Origin: Flaccisagitta enflata
Taxonomy: Eukaryota > Chaetognatha > Sagittoidea > Aphragmophora
Assembly (NCBI GenBank): GCA_965153355.1
Contig: OZ231127.1
Location: 72,726,001 to 72,790,000, forward strand
Direction of reading: 5' to 3'
DNA: 64,000 nucleotides
Shown: positions 1 to 9,431 of the stretch, piece after piece
How the letters are laid out: each line of letters opens with the position of its first letter
Numbering within the stretch: position 1 is the first letter of the stretch
The notes under the pieces: model-generated
What the model was told of the DNA's origin: nothing
The model's database searches: none
The model's input: only the letters and a program-made list of their open reading frames with translations
Program-made: the position numbers and the translations under genes

Positions 1-220
1 AAAAATCTTGTTGGTAAGCGTAAAAAGTTTTCCAACGGATTGAACAGAGAAGAATAGAAAAGTGGAGGGAGCTAAGCCAAGCTGAGAGCTGAGTTACCAT
101 TACAAAACGAAGATATGGCCGTAACGCCATTTGTATGTCTTGATGCTCCAAAGTTGTCCCCTTTTGAGCAAATTGATACCCTCACGGTTCAACGACCCTC
201 TTTCAATGGTCTCTGATTTA

Positions 221-222
<2 letters not shown>
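1..222. other. Flank of LINE A, nothing recognised
   Basis: No motif, tandem repeat or believable coding frame is seen here. It may be an older part of LINE A separated by the (CT)n run, but no reverse-transcriptase wording is visible in any frame. Confidence 0.4.

Positions 223-277
<55 letters not shown>
223..277. repeat. (CT)n microsatellite
   Basis: Uninterrupted CT dinucleotides. They abut the first recognisable LINE A coding sequence, so this run is the visible 5' limit of that element. Confidence 0.97.
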
Positions 278-280
<3 letters not shown>

Positions 281-878
281 TGTCATTACATTAGTTCACG
301 CAAAGGCGATCGTGAAAATTTGAATTCCTACAGAGGCATCACTGTCTCTAACTCAATTTCAATGATATGTGAAGAACTAATAAATGTCAGAATGTCAAGA
401 CTGGTAGAAATGACTCAGGCCCAGGGTGGAAGTAAAAGAAACTCTTCCACGAGAGACCATTTATTCTTACTCAGAGGTGCAATAGACCATTCTTTATGTC
501 AAAAAACGGAGCTCTATGTAACTTTCTATGATGTGGCCAAGGCTTACGATAGGGCCGATGTACAAGATATGTTGGTTCAGGCATGGGAACATGGTCTGAA
601 AGGAAAGACATGGAGACTCATGAAAGCTCTTAACACTGAGTTAACTGCAGTCATCAAAACTCGGCATGGCCTAACGAGGGAGATAAAAAGGACGGCAGGT
701 GGAAAACAAGGAGGGAAAAATTTCGGTTTTCTCTTTGCTAAATTAATGGATATTTTGTCTAAAGAAGCCCAAGACAACGAACTTCTTGGAATCTCACTTG
801 GCCTGATAAAACTGACCTTTTTACTGTGGGTCGACGATGTAGTGAGCTTTGCTGAAGGTGTATTGCAACAAAACTACA
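278..878 (+). pseudogene. LINE A reverse transcriptase, N-terminal half (broken)
   Basis: The frame reads RT fingers and palm: RKGDRENLNSYRGI near 300-340, an AKAYDRADV block (539-565, palm motif A), a GGKQGG block (~700) and LLWVDDVVSFAEG (821-859, the YxDD-type box written as WVDD). Just upstream, 280-300 reads GVITLVH in another frame, which is what normally precedes the KKGD/RKGD motif. A frameshift therefore lies near position 299. The protein would have copied element RNA by target-primed reverse transcription. The open frame continues into LINE B only because the insertion kept the frame; that read-through is an accident and not a gene fusion. Confidence 0.85.
855..878 (+). repeat. Target-site duplication of LINE B, left copy
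   Basis: A 24-bp sequence identical to 2769-2792. It starts AAGGTGTATTGC and ends AACTACA. The first two A may instead belong to the LINE B tail, giving a 22-bp duplication. Confidence 0.93.
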
Positions 879-2768
879 GGGGAGTCTGCCTCTTGTCTAT
901 GGGGAGGCGAATCGTTGCAAGCGTCGTCGCGACAAGAGTGAGTGAGTGGGCAGAAGGAATGAACCTATTAGACGATGATCAAGCAGGTTTTCGAGCAGGA
1001 AGATCAACGGCAGACGCGACGCAAATTATGGTGAGATTACAGGAAGATGGGGTGGACTTGAGGAAAAGAGGAGGAGGAGGAGAAGGTGGTTTTGTCCCGG
1101 CGGCGAGATTATTGGATTTGAGGAAGGCTTATCCTCGGGTCAACAAGGCTGCGTTATGGATGTTGCTGGAGCGATATGGATTGAATGGAAACTTTATGCG
1201 TTTGTTACAGGATTTGCATGAAACGACCGAGTATGTGGTGCTTGGAAGAGAAGGTAATTCAGACCCGTGGGTCCCTGAAAGGGGGCTGACGGAAGGATGC
1301 CCATCGTCTCCAGGACTATTTAACATTTATCATCAGGCAGTGATGAGAATTGCAAAGAAGGAGAGAGAAAGGAAGGCAGTAGAGGAGGGAAGAACGGCAG
1401 GACTAGTAGTGAAGTGGGTTCCAGGCAGCGCTTTTCCGGCGGAAAACACGTGGGAGAAGAATTGCTCTGAAGCGGTGGCAGTGGTAGTGGAGAAGTCGTT
1501 GTTCGCGGACGATACGACAGCGGTAGGAGAAAAGGAAGAGCTTAAGGTCGGAATAGAAATAACAAAAGAGGTCATGGCGAGATTCGAGGAACGCAACAAC
1601 GACAACAAGGAAGAGGCTCTGGATTTTGGGACGGAGGAGAGTGGTGAAGTAAGGATGCTTGGATCATGGCTAGGATGGAAGGAGGACGTGGACAACAGGC
1701 TAAAGAGAGCAGGAAGAGCATGGGGAAAGATGAAAGGAAGGATGGTGGGATCTAAAATGTCTAAGAAGATGCAAGCGCGTGTGGTGGAAACTTGTGTGGA
1801 ATCGGCGCTTCTCTTCGACTGTCAAGTGAGAGTGTGGTATGTGAGTGAATTGAGAAGAATGCAGAGCTTTATGGACAGAATCTACCGGTACATATGGAGT
1901 CGTAAGACGAAGCCGCCGTTGGTACAAATGCAGGAAGAAGGAAGAAACATGTTTGATGTGAGAAAGGATTTGGGTGTGGCGTCAATTCGACTGAAAGTGG
2001 AAAAAAGAGTGCTGGAGCGAATTGGTCATGTGTTTAGGATGGAAGATGATCGTCTGACAAAAGCGTGCGTGCTGGGATGGATCGAGGCGCTAGAAGGACA
2101 TGAGAAGACACCAGGAAGGAGCAAGAAGACCGTCCCATATTGGAAAAAACTCATAAGAGAGGCAGGAATGGATCCGACGGATATGGAGTGGTTGACCAAA
2201 GACAGAAAAATATGGAAAGGAAAAGTTCAAGAGAGAGTCAAACATCTTAAGAAATGGGAGGAGAGCAAGGGAAAAAGGTGGAATGGAGATGCGGTAGACA
2301 GAAATGAGATATATGTGGATGTGGAGGTGTACGACTGCCGAGTGTGCGGGCGTGTATGCAAGTCAAAAGCGGGGTTGGTCAATCACCGGCGAAGGATGCA
2401 TGAAGAGTCAAGAGTGAAAAAGAAGTTTGTCTGCGAGAAATGCGGCCGCGAATGCAAGAAAGCGTCTGAACTAAAAAATCATGGAAAAGTGTGTGGAGGT
2501 GCGAAAGCTAGTTCGAATGACAGGGTGAAGTGTGTATGTGGAAAAGAGTATGCGAAATCGTATTTCCGGAACCACCGCAATACTTGCGCCGCATGGCAGG
2601 AGCAGCAGGTTGAGGAAGTCGAGCGACCTGCGGCAGCAAGGGGGCAATGTCCGGCGTGTGGAAGGGTCATGAGGAAGGACAACCTGGCCAGGCATAGACG
2701 GGAAGCGTGTCATTCGGGAGGAGAGGCAGGTCCCTAACGGGGGCGATACGCCTATCAAGATCAAGATC
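879..2768 (+). mobile_element. LINE B: 5'-truncated non-LTR retrotransposon inserted in LINE A
   Basis: The insertion is bounded by identical 24-bp duplications (855-878 and 2769-2792) and ends in a three-copy ATCAAG tail (about 2753-2770), the signature of target-primed reverse transcription. It starts inside the RT domain, so it was dead on arrival. The 3' UTR after the stop at 2735-2737 is only about 30 bp. An open frame over about 1.86 kb and an exact duplication point to a recent event, younger than LINE A. Confidence 0.92.
881..2737 (+). CDS. LINE B reverse transcriptase with C-terminal zinc-finger cluster (partial)
   Basis: About 618 codons without a stop. The frame opens at the RT block YRGVCLL, the tyrosine coming from the target duplication, then shows QAGFRAGRSTAD (about 979-1015), LLDLRKAYPRVNKAA (about 1108-1150), ERGLTEGCPSSP (1279-1314) and the catalytic FADD box (1502-1513). 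A basic thumb/connection region follows, including ERIGHVFRMEDD (about 2012-2050). The C-terminus holds four Cys/His modules: C-x2-C-x12-H-x4-H (2336-2401), C-x2-C-x12-H-x4-C (from 2432), a shorter CxC...H-x4-C (about 2531-2587) and C-x2-C-x12-H-x5-C (about 2649-2711). These fingers probably bind element RNA or target DNA. There is no start codon of its own, as the 5' end is lost. The clade is not assigned; a single CCHC knuckle would be more usual. Confidence 0.88.
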   Translation, partial: GVCLLSMGRRIVASVVATRVSEWAEGMNLLDDDQAGFRAGRSTADATQIMVRLQEDGVDLRKRGGGGEGGFVPAARLLDLRKAYPRVNKAALWMLLERYGLNGNFMRLLQDLHETTEYVVLGREGNSDPWVPERGLTEGCPSSPGLFNIYHQAVMRIAKKERERKAVEEGRTAGLVVKWVPGSAFPAENTWEKNCSEAVAVVVEKSLFADDTTAVGEKEELKVGIEITKEVMARFEERNNDNKEEALDFGTEESGEVRMLGSWLGWKEDVDNRLKRAGRAWGKMKGRMVGSKMSKKMQARVVETCVESALLFDCQVRVWYVSELRRMQSFMDRIYRYIWSRKTKPPLVQMQEEGRNMFDVRKDLGVASIRLKVEKRVLERIGHVFRMEDDRLTKACVLGWIEALEGHEKTPGRSKKTVPYWKKLIREAGMDPTDMEWLTKDRKIWKGKVQERVKHLKKWEESKGKRWNGDAVDRNEIYVDVEVYDCRVCGRVCKSKAGLVNHRRRMHEESRVKKKFVCEKCGRECKKASELKNHGKVCGGAKASSNDRVKCVCGKEYAKSYFRNHRNTCAAWQEQQVEEVERPAAARGQCPACGRVMRKDNLARHRREACHSGGEAGP

Positions 2769-2792
2769 AAGGTGTATTGCAACAAAACTACA
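2769..2792 (+). repeat. Target-site duplication of LINE B, right copy
   Basis: Identical over 24 bp to 855-878. It directly follows the ATCAAG tail of LINE B and resumes the LINE A reading (QQNYTLNAVNEF). Confidence 0.93.
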
Positions 2793-3587
2793 CCCTGAAT
2801 GCAGTAAACGAGTTTGCCAAAAAACACAAGCTCAAATGGGGAACGGAAAAGTGTAAAGTATTAGCCATTGGAAAAAACGCGTACAAATTGTCAAAATGGA
2901 ATCTCAGTGACTCAGAAATAGAATCATGTGAGGAATACCATTATCTGGGAGATATCATCACACAAAATAATTCCAATGAACGAAATATTGAGGAGAGAGA
3001 GAATCGAGTGAAAATGATAACCAGAAAAGTCATATCCATGTGCAGCAACGAAATTCTAAATCGAATAGAAATGTGGGCTCTTATGAAACTCCACGAGACA
3101 ACTACAGTGTCCTCTTTCCTCACCAATTCTGAATCCTGGGTTCTTAGTTCTACTCAAAGCAAGTGAATGGTCTTCTATCTGAGTATGGGATAGAAAAGAC
3201 ATGGGAAGAAATAAGGAGAATGCCCTTTGCAACCTGGAAGCGAGAAGTAAAACAAGCCATTGATAGAAAACATGTTGAAAAATTAAAGGATCTTGCCAAT
3301 GGTGCCAAAAAAGCCGCTTTTGCTAAAACAATGCTAGAGGATGAAACATTCAAAAGAGGACCAATGACAAACATCTTAGATAGAAGCAAACTGGGAGTCA
3401 GAGCTTTAATCATGGGTCTTGCCGGAATGTTAGATTGTGCTAAAAATTTTCATCATAAGTACAAAACAATTGAGTGTAAAGATTGTATGAAAATAGATGA
3501 TGAATCTCATTGCATAAACCATTGTATCAAGTATACGCATGTTAAATTATACTATTCCCGACTGAAATTTGATTTCAAAAGTATTTA
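2793..3587 (+). pseudogene. LINE A reverse transcriptase, C-terminal half (broken)
   Basis: This resumes LINE A after the insertion. TLNAVNEFAKKHKL and KWGTEKCKVLAIGK follow the catalytic box as expected for LINE RTs. The frame stops at 3164-3166 after SWVLSSTQSK and a second frame starts at 3163 with NGLLSEYGIEKTWEEI, running to a stop at 3586-3588. The short overlap, with little sequence between the two segments, suggests a small deletion as well as a frame change. The last segment has a C-x2-C-x7-H-x4-C zinc knuckle (about 3475-3530), the usual C-terminal knuckle of LINE ORF2 proteins. It cannot yield an intact enzyme. Confidence 0.82.
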
Positions 3588-3775
3588 GAGCCATTTGGGC
3601 CCTTGATAATGGGAAAAATTGTGTGCGTACATGTACTGAATGAATTTAATTTATGACTGAATTGATTTATTTATCATTGTAAATATTCACCATATTTACC
3701 GTCCAAGTACTAATTCTTTGTAATTGTGTACGATTATGTGATAATAAAGGGCATTATATCAATCAATCAATCAAT

Positions 3776-4011
3776 CTCTCTCTCTCATTCCAAATACCCG
3801 CTAGCGTTAATGGCGTCTTTCCTTCTCTTAAGTTTGCTTCTAAATGTTTCTACGACTACCATTTTAAGAAAAGGGAAAGAGCAACACTGTTTTGCTGCTG
3901 CCACGGCTGAGCCACACTATCACCGAGTTGTTCAGTTTGATTCACTTACAACCCAAATATACATCGTTTTATAAAATGTAAACCGCAATCGATACATTGC
4001 ACTTGAAATGA
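3776..4011. other. Unique spacer, no feature
   Basis: A short CT stretch follows the LINE A tail, then ordinary sequence. No coding frame of note. Confidence 0.5.
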
Positions 4012-4556
4012 ACTAGTCATCCAACAATCGCACATGGTCAGCGGCCCCCGTTGCCCTGCTCGGAGTGATCAAGTGAAGTAGTGGAAACAGAGCAGGGCAG
4101 TAGCCCCAAAGGTCCGATGTTGTGTAGGATATGGATAAATTTTCAGACGTCCAAAGATATCAGGCCGAGGAAAACTGGTCGAGGATATTGAAGGTGGATT
4201 TTAGGTCTGGAGGGCAGATTTGTGGTTTGGACTTTGGAGAGCTGATATGCGGCCTGGAAGATTGATTTTAGGTCTGGAGGGCAGATTTAGGCCAACAGGG
4301 CTGACATGAGGTGTTAGGCAGATTTGAGGTCTGGAAAGCTGATTTGAGGTCTTTAGGGCTAAATTGAGGTCTGGGAGGGCTGATTTGAGGGCTTAGAGGG
4401 ACAAAATCAGGCCTTAGAGTGCTGATGGCCAACAGGGAGGCGAATGGATAAACGGACAGATGGAAGTACTGAGAGATGGAAGGTTGGACATCTGGAAATT
4501 CACCTCTGTGTCCAACAGGATATCGACCCTTTGGGGCCACTGCCTAAAACAGTTCG
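4012..4556 (+). mobile_element. Family H element, copy 1
   Basis: The left end carries CATGGTCAGCGG (4032-4043) and a small stem formed by TTGCCCTGCTC against GAGCAGGGCA. The left arm (4095-4152, CAGTAGCCCCAAAGG onward) is inverted at 4486-4547 (ending CCCTTTGGGGCCACTGCC). Between the arms lies a degenerate tandem core of about 20-25 bp built on GATTTGAGGTCTGGAGGGCT. The arms differ at several bases, so this copy is old. No coding capacity, so non-autonomous. Confidence 0.82.
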
Positions 4557-4995
4557 TTTTGACTTTTGAGGGCTAATTTTATGACAGAGAAGGCTGCACA
4601 TAGACTAAGGCTTGAGAGGGCTGCAATTTGGCTTTAAAATTACAGGAAAGTTGCAATCGTCCTATATCACTGAAACCTCCTAATTTTTTGTCCATTGTTT
4701 AGATATTGTAGATTAGTTTTCCAACTTTGATAAAGGTTGTTCCACTTTTCTGTGGATGACCCCAAAGGAAATACGAACTCTGTTACTGCAACTACAAACG
4801 GACAAACGGAACGCAAAAGTTGTCTCACTTTTTCCGTTTTTCGTTCATGGATGAGCTCAAGGGAGATGCAAATTCCAGTTCCGTTTCAATGAATTTTCCT
4901 CAGAAGAAGGATTGAGATTGATTCTTTAGAATTGGATTTTGGTGGAGAATCTAAGCCCGCACAATATTTTCAGTTCAAAGTGTATTTTCTATTAT
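4557..4995. other. Unique spacer, no feature
   Basis: Ordinary mixed sequence with no repeat period or convincing frame. Confidence 0.45.
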
Positions 4996-5128
<133 letters not shown>

Positions 5129-5225
5129 GGGATCATTCCCAGTCATCAGCCTGCTCATCCCTTCGTCCGTCTTCAGGCCGTACTGGAGAAAGAAGAGAGA
5201 AAGAGAAAAGAGGAGAAAGGCCAGT

Positions 5226-5330
5226 CAACCGTATCATTTGCCTTTTCCAGAAAAAAAAAAGAGAGAAAAAAAGAAGAAGAAAAGAAATACGACTGAAATG
5301 AGGGCAGAATGAATGGAAAGAAAAGAAGAA
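5226..5330. repeat. Polypurine A/G-rich tract
   Basis: Almost pure purine on the + strand (AAAAGAGAGAAAAAAAG type), lying between the (CT)n and (GA)n runs. Confidence 0.7.
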
Positions 5331-5372
5331 GAGGAGGGATGTCTTGGGAAAGAGAGAATGAGAAAATGAGAG

Positions 5373-5373
<1 letters not shown>

Positions 5374-5471
<98 letters not shown>

Positions 5472-5540
5472 GACAGAGAGACAGAGACAGAGACAGAGAG
5501 AGACAAAGAGAGACAGAGAGATAGAGAGACAGAGAGACAA
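5374..5540. repeat. (GA)n grading into GACA repeats
   Basis: Pure GA to about 5461, then GAGACA and GACA variants to about 5540. Confidence 0.95.
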
Positions 5541-5610
5541 AAAAAAAGACAGACATAAAGACACAGAAATCCCGACTGATAAACAAACAGAAAGTGGGAG
5601 ACAGACAAGT

Positions 5611-5826
5611 AACAAGGCCGGATACACGGCCAATAAGTGGTCGCTCGCAATTGCGCAGGCGCAGTAATGCGGCTGGGTCATGCGGCTGGGCAGGGGCAAT
5701 GATTCTTAGAAATCACATTTTAGTCGATTTCGCGTCATACAAAATTTTCCAACACCAACCAACCAACCAACCAATGAACAGACCGAAGGACATCCACTCC
5801 CTCTCATAGAGTCGCCTAGCAAGCGA
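5611..5826 (+). mobile_element. Family S element, copy 1 (full length, diverged)
   Basis: Begins AACAAGGCCGGATACACGG and ends CATAGAGTCGCCTAGCAAGCGA followed by A-rich sequence. The middle has CAGGGGCAATGA and an ACC/AACC-rich stretch. The interior TCGATTTCGCGTCATACAAA matches the reverse copy at 44329-44553, marking one subfamily. Confidence 0.75.
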
Positions 5827-5831
5827 AAAAA

Positions 5832-5888
5832 AACAAGGCTGGATACATGGCTACCCAAGTCGCGTGCGGGTCGGCACGGGTGCAATGT
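5832..5888 (+). mobile_element. Family S element, 5' fragment
   Basis: AACAAGGCTGGATACATGGC then CAAGTCGCGTGCGGGTCGGC, a 5' end placed directly after copy 1. Only about 57 bp are recognisable. Confidence 0.75.
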
Positions 5889-6694
5889 CTGAAACAAGGA
5901 GCCATTTATTGAATAGTTAATACTAGTGTAATGAAAAATTGTGGAGAGAAGAAAAAATTCTCACTTTCGATTTTCTGATCGCATGAATGATAAGACGAGG
6001 CAGGAAAGCATCTTGACAACATTCCCATCTTGACAACATTTTCATCAGTTGTAAAAGCCTGCGAGGAAAAGGGCAGTCTTGACAGTCCTTTTGAAAATAC
6101 CACCGTCGTCGTAGCTGCTGCTGCTGCTGCTGCAGTTGTTACAGCTGCTTAATGTAGTCTGGATTCCATGACAACTTGTACCAATGTATCATCTACATAA
6201 CATGGCGCATGGTGCACCGCGGTGGTCCCTGCTTCAGACGGCTTGTTCATAGTTTTTTTTTCTAGTCTTAAATAGTTATTCTGTGTTTTCCTCCTCTAGT
6301 TATCAAATCCCTTCCCATGTTTTAGAACTATATCAAACTGAATGGATTCAGGAAGGTCAATGAATTGCGATGAGGGGCGGGGCGATTTTTTTTTCGGGGG
6401 GGGGGGTGCCTATTGGGGACTTAATGGCGGAGGAAGTGGTTCTTTTAGACAGTCCGAATGTCAAGATGTTTTCTTTCTTTGAATCTAAGTTGTGACTTAC
6501 GTAAGTTTGTTGTAGAAAGAGAATCTGAGGCCTAAGACAAATCGATAAGTCAAGTTTTGAGCGGACAATCGATGAATGGAGCCAAGTCAAGAATCAACAT
6601 TCTTACTTTCCCTCTCGTCATCGTCATTGTCATCGTCATCGTCATCATCTAAATAATCACTGTCATCATCTGCCTGCGCCTGAACCGGTTTTCA
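5889..6694. other. Unique spacer with short CTG and CAT runs
   Basis: Contains a CTG run (6118-6136), a poly-G/T patch (6385-6407) and a GTCATC trinucleotide run (6616-6651). No gene is recognised. Confidence 0.5.
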
Positions 6695-6951
6695 ATGAAA
6701 ATTATGACGACGATTGCGAAAACGATGAAGCTGACGACGATGGTAACGACGATAACAAAGATAACGACGATGACGACGACGAAGACGACGACGAGGAATA
6801 TGATAACAACAACGTCTGGGACGAGTCGCGGAATAACTGAAAAGACAAGGGCAACAACGACGAAAAAGGCAATGCTGTCGACAATGACGTTGACGATGTC
6901 GACGACAGCGACGGCGACGACGACGATGACGACGACGATGATGACGATTGA
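6695..6951. repeat. Degenerate (GAC/GAT)n trinucleotide tract
   Basis: About 250 bp of GACGAC, GATGAC and GAAGAC triplets with interruptions. All three + frames are largely open because of the period of three, which is not evidence of coding. Confidence 0.9.
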
Positions 6952-6981
6952 ATTGATGATCACGACCACGTTTCAAGAAAT

Positions 6982-7588
6982 CAATAGTCGCAAAAGCGTT
7001 ACATGGTCAGCGGTACCCGATGCCCCTAAGTTAGCGTATGTGGGAATGAGATTGTGTGAGGGGCAGCGGCCCCGGAGGGGCCGATGACCTATGATTCCAC
7101 ATAGGAAAATTTTCTCCGGTTTGAAAAGCTGGTTTGGAGGGCTGAGAGGCCTGATTTTGGCTGTGAAAGGTCTGATTTAGGTTGTGAGAGGCGTGGTTTG
7201 GGGTCTGAGAGGCTTGATTTGAGGTCTGAAAGGCCTTATTTGGATCTGAGGGGTCTAATTTGGGGTCTGAAAAGCCTGACATGGGGTCTGAGGCTTGATT
7301 TTGATCTGAAAGGCCTAATTTGGGGTCTGAGAAGCCTGATCTGGGGTCTGGGAGGCCTGATTTGGGGTTTTGGAGGCCTGATTTGGGTCTGGGAGGCCTG
7401 ATTTGAGGTCTGAGAAGCCTGATTTGGGGTCAGAAAGGTCTTATTTTCAAAAGGTCTGATTGGGTCTGAGGGGAAACGAGGAAGGATTGGACGGACGGAC
7501 GGACGGACGCCGGACGAAACCGACGAGAAAATGCGAAATGTTGGATTGAATATGGTCATCGGCCCCTCCGGAGCCGCTGCCCAAAAGG
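6982..7588 (+). mobile_element. Family H element, copy 2
   Basis: Starts with AATAGTCGCAAAAGCGTTA, shared with copy 5, then CATGGTCAGCGGTACCCG. The left arm (7064-7120, GCAGCGGCCCCGGAGGGG then GATGACCTATG) is inverted at about 7540-7582 (CATCGGCCCCTCCGGAGCCG). The core is about 17 copies of a 20-23 bp unit of the type GGCCTGATTTGGGGTCTGAG, followed by a GGAC run (7491-7508). Family members share arms but each has its own core array. Confidence 0.85.
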
Positions 7589-8236
7589 GACGAAAAATGC
7601 CAAATCGAAGCAACGTTTTTATTGTTTGATTTGATTAACTGCGATAATTCATTGGCTCACATTAGGAGACCAACGCTACTTCAGAATAGTGACACTTTTA
7701 GTCTTATGATCAAGTAGATATATTGATAGGATCCGCAAAATGTATTCCATGAAACTAATGCTGCATGATTTGGTCATAGAAAATATAACATTCTTGTAAA
7801 AAGGCAATGAACAGCTAATAAACAGCCAATGAAAAGCCAATGAACAGCCATAGACAGAGGAAGAGATAACAGGTCATTGATCATTATGAGATATGTTGCC
7901 AATTTCTTATAATGATGAAAACAATTTGTAAACGATTTGTAATTTCATGATGGAGAGGACAGTGCAGAAGAGCAAAAACGAACAATTTCGCCAACATTTT
8001 CGACAACCACTTTTGGCATCATCATGAGTGGCAATGACATTTCTTATGATGACGTGTTATCTCTTCCATTGTCGATGCTTTGTTAATGGGCTTTTCAATA
8101 GAATGTTAGAAGCAGATGTAAGCGAAATAGCTATCTTGTCAATAATGACCCGTTATGATCTTATCATGCTTTTAAGTTAGCGTAAGAAATGAGAATTGAG
8201 AGGCGCTAATCTGAAAAAAATTATCACAACGGCGTT
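7589..8236. other. Unique AT-rich spacer
   Basis: Short direct repeats (GCCAATGAACAGCC, about 7820-7850) are the only structure noticed. No coding frame. Confidence 0.5.
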
Positions 8237-8342
8237 TGATGACTACGACGACGGCGATGACAGCGACGCACAAGACGATAACAACAAAGTAGACGACAAC
8301 AACGACGACGAAGCCAACAACGACGACGACGACTACGACGAC

Positions 8343-8387
<45 letters not shown>

Positions 8388-8389
8388 TC
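8237..8389. repeat. (GAC)n trinucleotide tract
   Basis: GACGAC and AACGAC triplets, purest at 8355-8387. The Asp-rich frame is a repeat translation. Confidence 0.92.
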
Positions 8390-8426
8390 ACATTTTTCGC
8401 TCACAAGAATTCCGTCTCCATCAGTC

Positions 8427-8427
<1 letters not shown>

Positions 8428-8480
<53 letters not shown>
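8428..8480. repeat. (CT)n microsatellite at left edge of duplication
   Basis: CT run immediately before the first copy of the 3.87-kb block. Confidence 0.95.
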
Positions 8481-8485
<5 letters not shown>

Positions 8486-8872
8486 CTTTTCTTTCTTGTT
8501 GGATATTTCACGCACCTCATTATAATCGTGTAACAGTCACCGCCCAACAGGCAAAAGCATGCCATAAAACCGACAGGATGACATTGTACGTATATTTGTC
8601 CTGCTTTAGACGCTTCTCATTTTCAAGATTCAATTCCCATTTTTTTCCATCCCATCTTTCTTCTCTTTTTGCTTAATTAATTGAAAAAAAAAGAAAAGAA
8701 ATAAAAATGAAAAAAAGATATACGGAGGAGACATGTACCCTGAAATTTCCAGATTTCAAAAATCTTAAGAGTTAAGATTTGAGAGAAAAACAGAGGAAGG
8801 TGGAGAAGGTAGAGCAGCAAACTGCAAAGCTAAAACCGCGTTTTGGTAAGATTTGTTATTTCTTTTCTTTAT

Positions 8873-9028
8873 AACAAGGCCGGATACGCGGCAATACAGT
8901 CGCGGGAGCAAAAGCAAAGCAGGAGCAAAAGTGCGAAAACCACCCGAAATTTAAAAATGTTACGGGAGGGACGAACGGACCGATGGACCGACCGACACGG
9001 CAAGGTGTAGAGTCGCGTGTTTGTATAG
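8873..9028 (+). mobile_element. Family S element inside duplication copy 1
   Basis: AACAAGGCCGGATACGCGG, CAGTCGCGGGAGC, a GACGAACGGACCGATGGACC tract and GACACGGCAAGGTGTAGAG. The last word is shared exactly with 55535-55553 except for a small duplication there. The terminal hairpin is lost: GTCGCGTG runs into unrelated sequence. Confidence 0.85.
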
Positions 9029-9055
9029 AGATTTCCTGTAAAAAGTTGGAACAAG

Positions 9056-9270
9056 AAGGAGAAGAAAAAGAAGAAGAAGAAGAAGAAGAAGAAGAAGAAG
9101 AAGAAGAAGAAGAAGAAGAAGAAGAAGAAGAAGAAGAAGAAGAAGAAGAAAAAGAAGAAGAAAAAGAAAAAGAAAAAGAAGAAGGAGAAGAAGAAGCAGA
9201 AGAAGAAGAAAAAGAAAAAGAAGAAGAAGAAGAAAAAGAAGAAGAAGAAGAAGAAGAAGAAGAAGAAGAA

Positions 9271-9302
<32 letters not shown>

Positions 9303-9399
9303 AGAAGACGAAGAAAAAGAAAAAGAAAAAGAAAAAGAAAAAGAAAAAGAAAAAGAAAAAGAAGAAGAAGAAGAAGAAGAAGAAGAAGAAGAAGAAGAA

Positions 9400-9431
<32 letters not shown>

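Larger units (their letters stand above)
278..3775 (+). mobile_element. LINE A: degraded non-LTR retrotransposon, split by LINE B
   Basis: This is the 3' part of a non-LTR retrotransposon. Its two halves, 278-878 and 2793-3775, join into one reverse-transcriptase reading once the inserted LINE B and one copy of the 24-bp duplication are removed. The left half carries early RT blocks with an NSYRGI motif and a WVDD catalytic box (827-838). The right half carries the thumb/connection region and a CCHC knuckle. The 3' end has AATAAA (3743) and a tail of CAAT repeats (3758-3775), a usual form of LINE 3' terminus. The endonuclease region is missing, so the copy is 5'-truncated or cut off at the (CT)n run. 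It is dead: there is a frame slip near 299 and a broken frame near 3163. The clade is not assigned. Confidence 0.88.

Noticed and set aside
131-2737. Single 868-codon gene
   Set aside because: It joins a CT-repeat translation, half of LINE A and most of LINE B across a target-site duplication.
3726-3974. 82-codon frame after LINE A
   Set aside because: It starts within the LINE A 3' UTR and crosses the CAAT tail and a CT run.
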